DNA of 24,811 nt from an uncultured Verrucomicrobia subdivision 3 bacterium. Lineage in GTDB: Bacteria; Verrucomicrobiota; Verrucomicrobiia; Limisphaerales; UBA11358. Of the stretch, positions 16,305-23,885 are shown piece after piece; position 1 is the stretch's first letter; each line of letters begins with the position of its first letter. The notes below the pieces were generated by a model. That model did not search any database, was not told the DNA's origin, and saw nothing but the letters and a program-made list of their open reading frames with translations. The stretch is taken from contig CAIOUK010000092.1 of assembly GCA_903861445.1 (NCBI GenBank), positions 1-24,811 on the forward strand. The letters are read 5' to 3'. A program made the translations under genes and the position numbers.

Positions 16305-16355
16305 ACACCAGCGCGTTTGCTTCGACAAATAACTCGCACCGGCGCAAAACTTCAC

Positions 16356-16401
16356 ATGGGGTGAACACCCCATTGGCGGTAGGGAGTAATTCATTTATGG
16401 T
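16356..16401 (+). promoter_or_regulatory. Candidate promoter and palindromic operator of the ice-binding gene
   Basis: A perfect inverted repeat ATGGGGT-GAAC-ACCCCAT (16356-16373) directly precedes and touches a possible -35 (TTGGCG, 16373-16378). After a 17-bp spacer comes a -10-like TATGGT (16396-16401), 43 bp before the start codon. The boxes match consensus only 4 of 6 each. The palindrome would fit a dimeric regulator or an RNA hairpin. Tentative. Confidence 0.3.
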
Positions 16402-16444
16402 TACAGATATTCCCCAGTAAGGTGAAAAATGAAGAAAGCAACCT

Positions 16445-17221
16445 ATGAAAAATACAAACAATGAAATTGGCATCCGTTCAGTCCTAATGGCCACGCTGCT
16501 GGCGCTGCTATCCAGCCCCGCTTTGGGGTTGGCCACTCCACCCAAAGCATTCTCAAAGCCGGCTCCAATAAATCATCTGGCGCCAGTCAATCTTGGATCG
16601 GCTGGCAATTTCGTGATCTTATCAAAATCAGGCGTCACCGACGTCTATCCATCAGCGATTGTTGGCAATGTTGGAACAAGTCCAATCACCGGAGCCGCCC
16701 TGCTATTGGCTTGCGACGAAGTGAATGGAACCATCTTCACTGTTGATGCTGCTGGTCCGGCTTGTGAAGTAATCGACCCGACCGATTTGACAGCAGCGGT
16801 AAGCGATATGCAGACCGCATACACCGACGCCGCTGGCCGGACATTACCCAAGTCCACAGAACTGGGGGCGGGGAACATCAGCGGGATGACCATCACTCCG
16901 GGTCTCTACAAATGGAGCAGTTCGGTTCTCATCCCCAAACGCTTGACCCTCACGGGCGGAGCAAATGATGTCTGGATTTTCCAAGTGGCAGGAAATCTCA
17001 CCGTGGGCAACGGCGCACAAGTTATTCTGACGGGCGGCGCACAGGCCAAGAATATCTTCTGGCAAGTCGGCGGCCAAACGACTCTGGGAACAACCTCGAG
17101 CTTCGATGGAATTATATTATGCCAAACCTTGATTGCGATGAACACCGGTGCCGTATTGCATGGCCGGGCACTGGCACAGACCGCAGTCACATTGCAGAAG
17201 AATGCGGTTATCGAGCCTTAA
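16445..17221 (+). CDS. Secreted DUF3494 ice-binding protein
   Basis: A 258-aa protein with a signal peptide (hydrophobic residues 13-27, SSPALG). The mature 215 residues match the DUF3494 ice-binding family: LGSAGNFVILSKSGVTDVYPSAIVGNVGTSPITG at the start, DLTAAVSDMQTAYTDAAGR in the middle (the capping helix), then beta-solenoid strands such as GMTITPGLYKW, LTLTGGANDVWIFQVAGNLTVG and GRALAQTAVTLQKNAVI. These proteins bind ice crystals and inhibit recrystallisation or hold cells at ice. The single domain has no anchor, so it is probably released. The family is well known for spreading by horizontal transfer, and here the gene looks less GC-rich than carB and recQ beside it. It is flanked by an imperfect direct repeat. 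Function in a non-cold habitat would be uncertain. Confidence 0.93.
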   Translation: MKNTNNEIGIRSVLMATLLALLSSPALGLATPPKAFSKPAPINHLAPVNLGSAGNFVILSKSGVTDVYPSAIVGNVGTSPITGAALLLACDEVNGTIFTVDAAGPACEVIDPTDLTAAVSDMQTAYTDAAGRTLPKSTELGAGNISGMTITPGLYKWSSSVLIPKRLTLTGGANDVWIFQVAGNLTVGNGAQVILTGGAQAKNIFWQVGGQTTLGTTSSFDGIILCQTLIAMNTGAVLHGRALAQTAVTLQKNAVIEP

Positions 17222-17234
17222 TAATTTGCCAACA

Positions 17235-17262
17235 GGGGCTGCCCAAACTGGGCAGCTCCTTT
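17235..17262 (+). terminator. Rho-independent terminator after the ice-binding gene
   Basis: A 10-bp stem ggggctgccc/gggcagctcc (one G-T pair) with loop AAACT, ending in a short TTT run, 13 bp after the stop codon. The stem is strong but the T tract is weak. Confidence 0.65.
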
Positions 17263-17315
17263 AAGTCAGCGGCGGCACGCCGGCAACACCGTCCCTCGTT
17301 TCCAACTTCGCGCAT

Positions 17316-17342
17316 CTTGCTCGACACCCGCCCCAAAATCCG
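17316..17342 (+). repeat. Right copy of direct repeat flanking the ice-binding gene
   Basis: CTTGCTCGACACC, 6 nt, AAAATCCG: the partner of 16277-16304. It also overlaps a possible promoter for carB, so promoter convergence rather than a shared origin remains possible. Confidence 0.4.
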
Positions 17343-17351
17343 GCTTACTAT
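17321..17351 (+). promoter_or_regulatory. Weak candidate promoter of carB
   Basis: TCGACA (17321-17326) and TACTAT (17346-17351) are separated by 19 bp, ending 20 bp before the carB start. The spacing is long and the -35 imperfect, so this is only suggestive. Confidence 0.25.
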
Positions 17352-17371
17352 CGCGAATTTATTTTCGCCCG

Positions 17372-19174
17372 ATGCCATCACTTAACGCCGAAAAACTCGC
17401 TCAAGCCAAGTCGCTCGGATTTTCCGACCGGCAAATCGCCCATCTCACCGGCACCACCGAAGACAAAATCCGTGCCGAACGCAAAAAACTCGGCCTCGTC
17501 CCCAGTTACCGCCTCGTGGATACCTGCGCCGCCGAGTTCGAGGCTTACACGCCGTATTATTATTCCACCTACGACCGCGGCGATGACGAGGTGAAGCCGG
17601 AGTCGCCCAAGAAAAAAGTCATGATTCTCGGCGGTGGCCCCAACCGCATCGGCCAGGGCATTGAATTTGATTATTGCTGCGTCCACGCCGCCTTCGCGCT
17701 CAAGGAAGACGGCTTCGAGACCATCATGGTGAACTCGAATCCGGAAACCGTCTCCACGGATTACGACACCAGCGACAAACTTTTCTTCGAGCCGCTCACG
17801 CTCGAAGACGTGCTGCACATTTACGAGCGGGAAAAATGCTGGGGCGCCATCGCGCAATTCGGCGGCCAGACGCCGTTAAACCTCGCGCTCGGCTTGCAGA
17901 AGAACGGCGTGAACATCATCGGCACCTCGCCGCAGAGCATCGAGGTCGCGGAAGATCGCAAGCTGTTCGCCGCGATGCTGCGCAAGCTGGACATTCCGCA
18001 ACCGCCGAACGGCCTCGCGACGAACGCCGAGGAAGCACTCGTCATTTCCAAGCGGTTGACTTATCCGGTGCTCGTTCGTCCGAGCTTCGTGCTGGGTGGC
18101 CGCGCGATGCAGATTGTTTATTCCGACGCCGAGCTGGCGCATTACATGAAGTTCGCCGTCGAGGCTTCGCCGGAACGCCCGGTGCTCGTGGACAAATTTC
18201 TTGAAGACGCCACGGAAGTGGACGTGGATTGCATCACGGACGTCGGCCTGTTCACCAATTCCGACGAAGGCACGATTGTCATCGGCGGAATGCTCGAGCA
18301 CATCGAGTTTGCCGGCGTGCATTCCGGTGACGCCACAATGGTGCTGCCGCCGCACACGCTCTCGAAAAAAGTCATCGGCATCATCCGCGATTACACGCAC
18401 GCCATGGCGCGCGAATTGAAAGTCGTCGGCCTGATGAACGTCCAATACGCGGTGAAAGGCGACACGGTTTACGTGCTCGAAGTGAATCCGCGTGCGTCGC
18501 GCACGGTGCCGTTCGTGAGCAAAGCCATCGGTTTCCCGCTCGCAAAACTCGCCGCGAAGGTGATGGCCGGCAAAACGCTGAAGGAACTGAAGTTCACCAA
18601 GGAAATCTGGCCGAAATATTGGGCGGTGAAGGAATCCGTGTTCCCGTTCAACCGCTTCCACGGGCAGGATATTTTGCTCTCGCCGGAGATGCGTTCCACC
18701 GGCGAAGTCATGGGCCTCGACGCCGATCCCGGCATCGCCTACGCGAAATCGCAAATGGCCGCTGGCTCGCCATTGCCGACGGGCGGAAAACTTTTCATCA
18801 GCGTCAGCGACGCGCACAAAAAGAAAATTGCCGATGTGGCCAAACAGTTTGTCGAACTTGGTTTTGAACTGGTTGCCACCGGCGGCACCGCAGCGGTGCT
18901 GGAAAAAGCCGGGTTGAAAGTGGAACGCATCCACAAATTGACCGAAGGCCGGCCCAACGCGGTGGATCTGCTCAAAAACAAGGAGCTGCAACTCGTCATC
19001 AACACGCCGAGCGGTGCCAATCCGCGCGCCGACGAAGTGAAAATCCGCACCACCGCCGTCTATACCAACACGCCGATCATGACGACGATTTCCAGCGCCC
19101 TCGCCGCCGCGCGCGGCATCGCCGCGCTCAAAAAATCCGGCTACGCGGTGAAGACCGTGCAGGAGTATCATTGA
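17372..19174 (+). CDS. carB: Carbamoyl-phosphate synthase large subunit, C-terminal half (split CarB)
   Basis: A 600-aa protein that aligns, from memory of the E. coli sequence, with about residues 475-1070 of the 1073-aa CarB. Residues 1-75 are the end of the oligomerisation region (GFSDRQIAHLTG, YRLVDTCAAEFEAYTPYYYSTY). Residues about 82-460 are the second ATP-grasp synthetase unit (LGGGPNRIGQGIEFDYCCVHA, NSNPETVSTDYDTSDKLFFEP, VRPSFVLGGRAMQIVY, EVNPRASRTVPFVSKA), which phosphorylates carbamate. Residues about 470-600 are the MGS-like allosteric domain. The first ATP-grasp half, which makes carboxyphosphate, is absent. The 150 bases upstream show no homology and follow the terminator of the ice-binding gene. 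CarB is known to be encoded as two genes in some organisms such as Aquifex and Methanocaldococcus. The enzyme supplies carbamoyl phosphate for pyrimidines and arginine in the cytoplasm. Confidence 0.93.
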   Translation: MPSLNAEKLAQAKSLGFSDRQIAHLTGTTEDKIRAERKKLGLVPSYRLVDTCAAEFEAYTPYYYSTYDRGDDEVKPESPKKKVMILGGGPNRIGQGIEFDYCCVHAAFALKEDGFETIMVNSNPETVSTDYDTSDKLFFEPLTLEDVLHIYEREKCWGAIAQFGGQTPLNLALGLQKNGVNIIGTSPQSIEVAEDRKLFAAMLRKLDIPQPPNGLATNAEEALVISKRLTYPVLVRPSFVLGGRAMQIVYSDAELAHYMKFAVEASPERPVLVDKFLEDATEVDVDCITDVGLFTNSDEGTIVIGGMLEHIEFAGVHSGDATMVLPPHTLSKKVIGIIRDYTHAMARELKVVGLMNVQYAVKGDTVYVLEVNPRASRTVPFVSKAIGFPLAKLAAKVMAGKTLKELKFTKEIWPKYWAVKESVFPFNRFHGQDILLSPEMRSTGEVMGLDADPGIAYAKSQMAAGSPLPTGGKLFISVSDAHKKKIADVAKQFVELGFELVATGGTAAVLEKAGLKVERIHKLTEGRPNAVDLLKNKELQLVINTPSGANPRADEVKIRTTAVYTNTPIMTTISSALAAARGIAALKKSGYAVKTVQEYH

Positions 19175-19175
19175 C

Positions 19176-19249
19176 GTAGCGGCGTCTCGGCCGAGCGCCG
19201 CATTTCTGGGAATTTTTTTAGATGGCGGCTTTCTGCCGAAAGCCGCTAC
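19176..19249 (+). repeat. Palindromic repeat element filling the carB-recQ gap
   Basis: A 74-bp element with terminal inverted repeats GTAGCGGC...GCCGCTAC. Inside are two hairpins: GCGGCG-t-CTCGG/CCGAG-CGCCGC (19179-19201) and a perfect 9-bp stem GCGGCTTTC-tgcc-GAAAGCCGC (19225-19246), with a T7 run (19213-19219) between them. It begins 1 bp after the carB stop and ends 1 bp before the first recQ start. The layout matches REP-like doublets and resembles the element inside recQ. Confidence 0.75.
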
Positions 19250-19250
19250 T

Positions 19251-21500
19251 TTGTCCGCGTTGAAATCTGCCGCGCCAGAACTGCTCCCGCTGCTGAAGCA
19301 ATACTTTGGCTTCACCTCGTTCCGCCCGTTGCAGGAGGAGATCATCCGCGATTCGCTCGCCGGCAAAGATGTCTTCGCGCTGCTGCCGACCGGCGGCGGT
19401 AAATCGCTCTGCTTCCAGTTGCCCGCGCTCGCGCGCGACGGACTCACCGTGGTCGTCTCGCCGCTCATTGCACTGATGAAAGATCAGGTGGACGCGCTGC
19501 AAGCCAGCGGCATCGCGGCCACGTTTTTGAACTCCTCGCTCGCGGCGGGCGAGGGTCGTGAACGCCTGCGCGGGCTGCACAATGGCGAATTCAAATTGCT
19601 CTACGTCGCGCCGGAGCGGCTGATGCTGTCCGGTTTTCTGAAAGACTTGCAGCGCTGGAATGTGCGGCTCATCGCGATTGACGAGGCGCATTGCATCAGC
19701 GAATGGGGCCACGATTTCCGCCCGGAATACCGCCAGATTTCCGAGTTGCGAAAACTTTTCCCGAACGTGCCGTTCATGGCGCTCACCGCCACCGCCACCG
19801 GTCGCGTGCGGGAGGACATCATCACGCATCTCAAGTTGCGCGATCCGAAGATTTACGTCGCCAGCTTCAACCGGCCCAACCTGACCTACCGCGTCCTTGC
19901 CAAAAACAAACCGTTTGACCAGCTCTTTGAATTTCTCCGCGCGCGGCCCAAGGAAAGCGGCATCGTCTATTGCCTCTCGCGCAAAGGCGCGGAAAGCGTG
20001 GCCGAACGCCTGACCGAAAACGGCATCAAGGCCAAGCCGTATCACGCCGGCCTCACGCCGAAGGAACGCAGCGAGCATCAGGAACTTTTTTTGCGCGACA
20101 ACATCCGCGTGGTCTGCGCGACCATCGCCTTCGGCATGGGCATCAACAAGCCGAACGTCCGCTTCGTTGTCCACTACGACCTGCCGAAAAACATCGAGGG
20201 CTATTATCAGGAGACCGGCCGCGCGGGCCGCGACGGTTTGCCGGGCGAATGTGTTTTGCTATTCAGCGCCGGCGATGCGGTGAAACAGACGATGTTCATT
20301 GACGAAAAACCGAATCCGCAGGAACGCGAAAACGCCCGGAAACAATTGCAGCAAATGGTTCACTACGCCGAGTGCGCGAATTGCCGGCGTGTGGAATTGC
20401 TGGCGTATTTTGGCGAGGAATTTTCTGGCAACGATGGTAGGGCGGGCAGTCCTCTGCCCGCCGACGGCGCGCACGGAGTGGCGCGCCCTACCGAAATTAA
20501 CTGCGGTGCGTGCGACAATTGTTTTTCGCCGCGCGCCACGTTCGACGGCACGCTGGCGGCGCAGAAATTTCTGTCCTGTGTCTTCCGCATCCGCGAGAAA
20601 ACAAATTTCGGCGTCGGGCTGAACCATGTTGTCGAAGTGCTCACGGGTGCGGACACGGAAAAAATTCGCAAATGGGGACACGCGCAGCTTTCGACCTACG
20701 GCATCGGCAAGGAACACAGTCGCCCCGAATGGGCGGCCATCGGGCGTGAACTCGTGCGGCTCGGCTATCTGAGGCAGACGACGGAGAAATTCAGCACGCT
20801 GGAATTGACCAATGCCGGCGCGGCGATTCTCAAATCGCGCGGCAAGGTCACGCTCACTAAACCCGTCGCCGCACCGGAAACGAAGAAGCACCAAGTTGGC
20901 GAAATTTCGTGCGACGAAGGGTTGTTCGAGCGGCTGCGCGACTTGCGCAAGCGGCTGGCCGACGAACGCGACGTGCCGGCCTACATTGTTTTTTCCGATG
21001 TCGCCCTGCGGCAGATGGCGCGGAATTATCCCGCGAGCGAACGCGATTTTGCCCGCATCAGCGGTGTGGGCGAAAAGAAATTGCGCGAATACGGCGACGT
21101 TTTTCTCCAGGAAATCGCGCAGCATCTGGCCACGAATCCACGCCAGATATTTGCCGACGATTCCTTCGTTGTCCCGTTGCCGCAGCGTTCCAGCCTCGGC
21201 GACACCGCGCGCGAAACGCTCCGCCGTTTTCGCGCGCGCGCGTCACCGGTGGAAATCGCCGAGGCGCGCGGCTTAGTCATCGGCACGATTTACGGGCATC
21301 TGGCCACGGCGATTGAAGCTGGCGAGAAAATCGAGCTGGCGGATTTGCTGGACGCCGAAGCGCAGACGGAAATCGCCGCTGCGTTCAAGCGCACCGGCTG
21401 GGGCAACATCGTTGGTGCGCGGGAATTGCTGGGCGAAAAATATGACTATGGTTTGCTGCGCATTTTTCGCGCGGTGGCCAATGCGCGGCGCGGTGACTGA
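19251..21500 (+). CDS. recQ: ATP-dependent DNA helicase RecQ
   Basis: A 749-aa superfamily 2 3'-5' DNA helicase acting in recombination and fork repair in the cytoplasm. Helicase motifs are intact: FRPLQ, LPTGGGKS (about residue 47), DEAH (144), TATA, and QETGRAGRDG (about 320). The RecQ-Ct zinc site has Cys at about 375/378 and then C418, C421 and C424. The loop before C418 is about 23 residues longer than in E. coli RecQ because of an in-frame palindromic element (residues 396-414). A winged-helix region, an HRDC domain (about 554-630) and a C-terminal helix-turn-helix domain (about 640-745, as in some longer RecQs) follow. Only TTG starts are available (19251 or 19260), without a visible Shine-Dalgarno, since the upstream palindromic repeat abuts the gene. 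Confidence 0.95.
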   Translation: MSALKSAAPELLPLLKQYFGFTSFRPLQEEIIRDSLAGKDVFALLPTGGGKSLCFQLPALARDGLTVVVSPLIALMKDQVDALQASGIAATFLNSSLAAGEGRERLRGLHNGEFKLLYVAPERLMLSGFLKDLQRWNVRLIAIDEAHCISEWGHDFRPEYRQISELRKLFPNVPFMALTATATGRVREDIITHLKLRDPKIYVASFNRPNLTYRVLAKNKPFDQLFEFLRARPKESGIVYCLSRKGAESVAERLTENGIKAKPYHAGLTPKERSEHQELFLRDNIRVVCATIAFGMGINKPNVRFVVHYDLPKNIEGYYQETGRAGRDGLPGECVLLFSAGDAVKQTMFIDEKPNPQERENARKQLQQMVHYAECANCRRVELLAYFGEEFSGNDGRAGSPLPADGAHGVARPTEINCGACDNCFSPRATFDGTLAAQKFLSCVFRIREKTNFGVGLNHVVEVLTGADTEKIRKWGHAQLSTYGIGKEHSRPEWAAIGRELVRLGYLRQTTEKFSTLELTNAGAAILKSRGKVTLTKPVAAPETKKHQVGEISCDEGLFERLRDLRKRLADERDVPAYIVFSDVALRQMARNYPASERDFARISGVGEKKLREYGDVFLQEIAQHLATNPRQIFADDSFVVPLPQRSSLGDTARETLRRFRARASPVEIAEARGLVIGTIYGHLATAIEAGEKIELADLLDAEAQTEIAAAFKRTGWGNIVGARELLGEKYDYGLLRIFRAVANARRGD
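20436..20492 (+). repeat. 57-bp palindromic element inserted in frame within recQ
   Basis: Terminal inverted repeats GGTAGGGCG (20436-20444) and CGCCCTACC (20484-20492) enclose two hairpins. One is GGCGGGCAG-tcct-CTGCCCGCC (20441-20462) and the other GGCGCGC/GCGCGCC (20466-20472 with 20481-20487). The length is 19 codons, so the frame is kept. It encodes Gly/Ala/Pro-rich sequence absent from other RecQ proteins I know. Confidence 0.88.
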
Positions 21501-21543
21501 CGGCCATTTTTCGGGTAGTTCAAATCGAACGGCAGCCATTAAT

Positions 21544-22797
21544 TTAGCCAGACGGCATCGCGTTCTCGCGGCAAATCCGCGCATAAACCTCCGCCAGCGG
21601 TTTGGGTGAACGCGGCAGCTTCGGGTCGGAAAAATCCACGGCGAGCAGACCGAATTTCTTGGTGTAACCGAATTGCCACTCGAAATTGTCCAGCAGCGAC
21701 CAATAAAAAAACCCGCGCACGTCCACGCCGGATTGGATTGAGCGGTGCAGCGCGCCGAGATTTTGCTTCAGGTCGCGGGCGCGAAAGTTTTCGTCTGCCG
21801 ACGCTGCGCCATGTTCCGTAATGTAAATGGGTCGGCGGAATTTCCGGTGCAGATATGCCAGGATTTTTTCGAGACCTTCGGGATAGCGCTCCACCATGTC
21901 GTCACAGACAAAGCCAAAATCCTTCAGCGTTTTCACCGGAGCGCCGCTGGCCGGAATCATGGCGCGGAAATGATGGAAGCGCACCCGCCCGTAATAATTC
22001 AGGCCGATGAAGGTCGAAGCCTTGCGCCGCCAGCCGCCGAGGAAGGCGTCCAGCACAAATTTGTTGAACGTGTAATGGCAGCCGAACGCCGTGGCGCGAT
22101 CCCACGGCGAGTGTTTTTTGTAGGCGTGGAAGAAAGTCCAGTTCTTCGCGATGCCGACTTCCGGCTGGCGACCGTTGGCCACGCCGTCGCGCCGGATGAT
22201 GCGGCTGGCCTGCACATGAGCGCGCGCCATGTGACCGATGACGCGGCGGAATTTTCCGAGCCGCCCTTTGTTCTGTGGCGGAAAACCGCCGAGCAGATAC
22301 GCCACGCAAGCGTAGGTGTCCGGCTCGTTAAAGGTGTTCCAGAGAAAAACTTTTCCCTTCAACGCCGCGACGAGTTGCCGGACGAAATCCACGAATGCGG
22401 GAATAGTGGATGCGTTCGTCCAACCGCCGCTGGCGTTGATCCACGGCGGATTGGAGAAGTGGTGCAACACGACCATCGGCGTGAGACTCTTGGCAATCAG
22501 TTGGTCGAGCAAATCCACATAGCGCGCCAGCTCAACTTGGTTCAACGGCGCGAACGGCGCGGATTGCAAGCGCGACCATTCGATGCCGAAGCGATAGGCG
22601 TTCGTGCCAAGCTTCGCCATCCAGTCAATGTCTTCAGGATAACGGTGATAATGGTCGCACGCGACGCGGCAATGGCCACCGTCCATTGCGGTGAAATTTG
22701 TCCATTCGTTGTCAATGTGGCCTTCCACTTGTGTCGGCGACGTGGCGGTGCCCCAGAGAAAGTCGGGTGGAAATTTCAGAAAATTCTCGACGCTCAT
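21544..22797 (-). CDS. Glycoside hydrolase family 1 beta-glucosidase-like enzyme
   Basis: A 417-aa protein from the ATG at 22797, which overlaps the glycosyltransferase stop by ATGA; the frame is open upstream but that extension is unlikely. It shows the GH1 layout: FPPDFLWGTATSPTQVEG at the N-terminus, FGIEWSRL, HHFSNPPW, acid/base Glu158 in NTFNEP, and nucleophile Glu328 in YITEHG. The FFYWSLLDNFEWQFGYTKKFGL motif near the C-terminus contacts the sugar. The nucleophile motif has His where most GH1 enzymes have Asn (TENG). There is no signal peptide, so it is probably cytoplasmic. GH1 enzymes retain configuration and cleave beta-glucosides, beta-galactosides or related linkages. Coupling to a glycosyltransferase suggests glycolipid or cell-envelope sugar turnover rather than food use, but the substrate cannot be deduced. 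Confidence 0.93.
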   Translation of the reverse strand: MSVENFLKFPPDFLWGTATSPTQVEGHIDNEWTNFTAMDGGHCRVACDHYHRYPEDIDWMAKLGTNAYRFGIEWSRLQSAPFAPLNQVELARYVDLLDQLIAKSLTPMVVLHHFSNPPWINASGGWTNASTIPAFVDFVRQLVAALKGKVFLWNTFNEPDTYACVAYLLGGFPPQNKGRLGKFRRVIGHMARAHVQASRIIRRDGVANGRQPEVGIAKNWTFFHAYKKHSPWDRATAFGCHYTFNKFVLDAFLGGWRRKASTFIGLNYYGRVRFHHFRAMIPASGAPVKTLKDFGFVCDDMVERYPEGLEKILAYLHRKFRRPIYITEHGAASADENFRARDLKQNLGALHRSIQSGVDVRGFFYWSLLDNFEWQFGYTKKFGLLAVDFSDPKLPRSPKPLAEVYARICRENAMPSG

Positions 22798-23885
22798 CGG
22801 GAAGATTTTTTGGCGACCGCCTGCTCGATGGCTTGAAATAATTTTTTTGGCGCGCTTTCCAGCCACGCCCGGAACTCGCCGGTCGGTAAACGGTCGGGCA
22901 GTTCCGCGAGTCGGTCGAGGTTGAAACTTTTTTCCGCGATGGCGATGCCGAACTGCTGCGCGTCAATGGCGTTGACCTGCTGCTCGACGTGGTTTTCCAC
23001 CGGCACGAGAAACAGCGGCTTGCCCAGCCACGCCGCCTCGCTGACGGATTCGAAGCCGGCAGTGCAGACGACATTTTTACATTTGGCCATCAGCTTCAGA
23101 AATTTCTCGCCGTCGAGCTTGTGAAACGTCAGCGACGGTGAATGTTGAAATTCCGCCGGTGCGCCGGGTTTGTCGTAAAAGCAATGCAGTTTCGTCTGCG
23201 GATTTTTTGCGCTCCAGGCGATGATTTGGTCGGCGTAGCCGTGATTCAAAAGATAAACGAGCGTGAAGTCGCCGTCGGGATTGGCTTCGAACGTAAAGAG
23301 TTGTTTCCGCAAAATCGGCGGGCCGACGACGATGCGTTTGGCTGGCATATCCGGCGCGGCGTAAAGCGAGAGCGCCAGCTTGGTCGCCCGCGCGCCGAGC
23401 AGCCAGGTGTAAATTCTCATGCTCAAAAGCTGTTTCCAAAGCTGCGGCGCGCGGACGTAGCCCGGATGCTGGAACATGAACTGGTGACCGATGGCCACGA
23501 CCGGCGGACGTTGCCACCGCGTCAGCGTGTAGAATGCGGCGACTGGCTCGAAGAAATTGATGATGACGTCCGGCTGCGTTTCGCGGACGACAGCGTCGAT
23601 TTGGCGGATGTAGCCCAAATATTTCGGCAGGTTGACTAGGACGGCAAGCAGTGTGGCCGTGTTGCTGACGGCACGGTTGTTTTTATATTTGAACTCCAGC
23701 GTCGGCAGGTGCCGGACGGGCAGCTTCATCGCCGATGTAAAGTATTCCGGAATGGAGCGGTGCGTGCTCGCGCCGACCGTCACGGCGACGACCTGATGTC
23801 CCGCCGCCTCGACCATTTCCTTGACGGCCATCGCCTGAGTCAGGTGACCCCGCCCCTCGCCGAGCACGCAGAACATCATTTTCAT
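22794..23885 (-). CDS. MurG/GT28-like glycosyltransferase
   Basis: A 363-aa GT-B fold glycosyltransferase from the ATG at 23885 (MKMMFCVLGEGRGHLTQA); an ATG two codons later is also possible. The N-terminal Rossmann domain has the glycine-rich GEGRGH motif (about residues 9-14) and the acceptor half has PDVIINFFEPVAAFYT. The C-terminal donor half has VCTAGFESVSEAAWLGKPLFLVPVENHVEQQVNA, as in MurG and the MJ1255-like family that bind UDP-sugars. It probably acts at the inner face of the membrane on a lipid or envelope acceptor. Its start lies about 200 bp inside the preceding phosphoesterase frame, and its stop overlaps the GH1 start, so the three genes form one operon. The sugar and acceptor are unknown. 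Confidence 0.9.
   Translation of the reverse strand: MKMMFCVLGEGRGHLTQAMAVKEMVEAAGHQVVAVTVGASTHRSIPEYFTSAMKLPVRHLPTLEFKYKNNRAVSNTATLLAVLVNLPKYLGYIRQIDAVVRETQPDVIINFFEPVAAFYTLTRWQRPPVVAIGHQFMFQHPGYVRAPQLWKQLLSMRIYTWLLGARATKLALSLYAAPDMPAKRIVVGPPILRKQLFTFEANPDGDFTLVYLLNHGYADQIIAWSAKNPQTKLHCFYDKPGAPAEFQHSPSLTFHKLDGEKFLKLMAKCKNVVCTAGFESVSEAAWLGKPLFLVPVENHVEQQVNAIDAQQFGIAIAEKSFNLDRLAELPDRLPTGEFRAWLESAPKKLFQAIEQAVAKKSSR

Noticed and set aside
17876..19468. 530-codon minus-strand open frame across carB and the start of recQ.
   Set aside because: It is a shadow of GC-rich codons of carB; His/Arg/Phe-rich translation without motifs, and it crosses two real genes.
21745..22836. 363-codon plus-strand open frame opposite the GH1 gene.
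   Set aside because: It is a shadow of the GH1 gene, whose catalytic motifs are intact.
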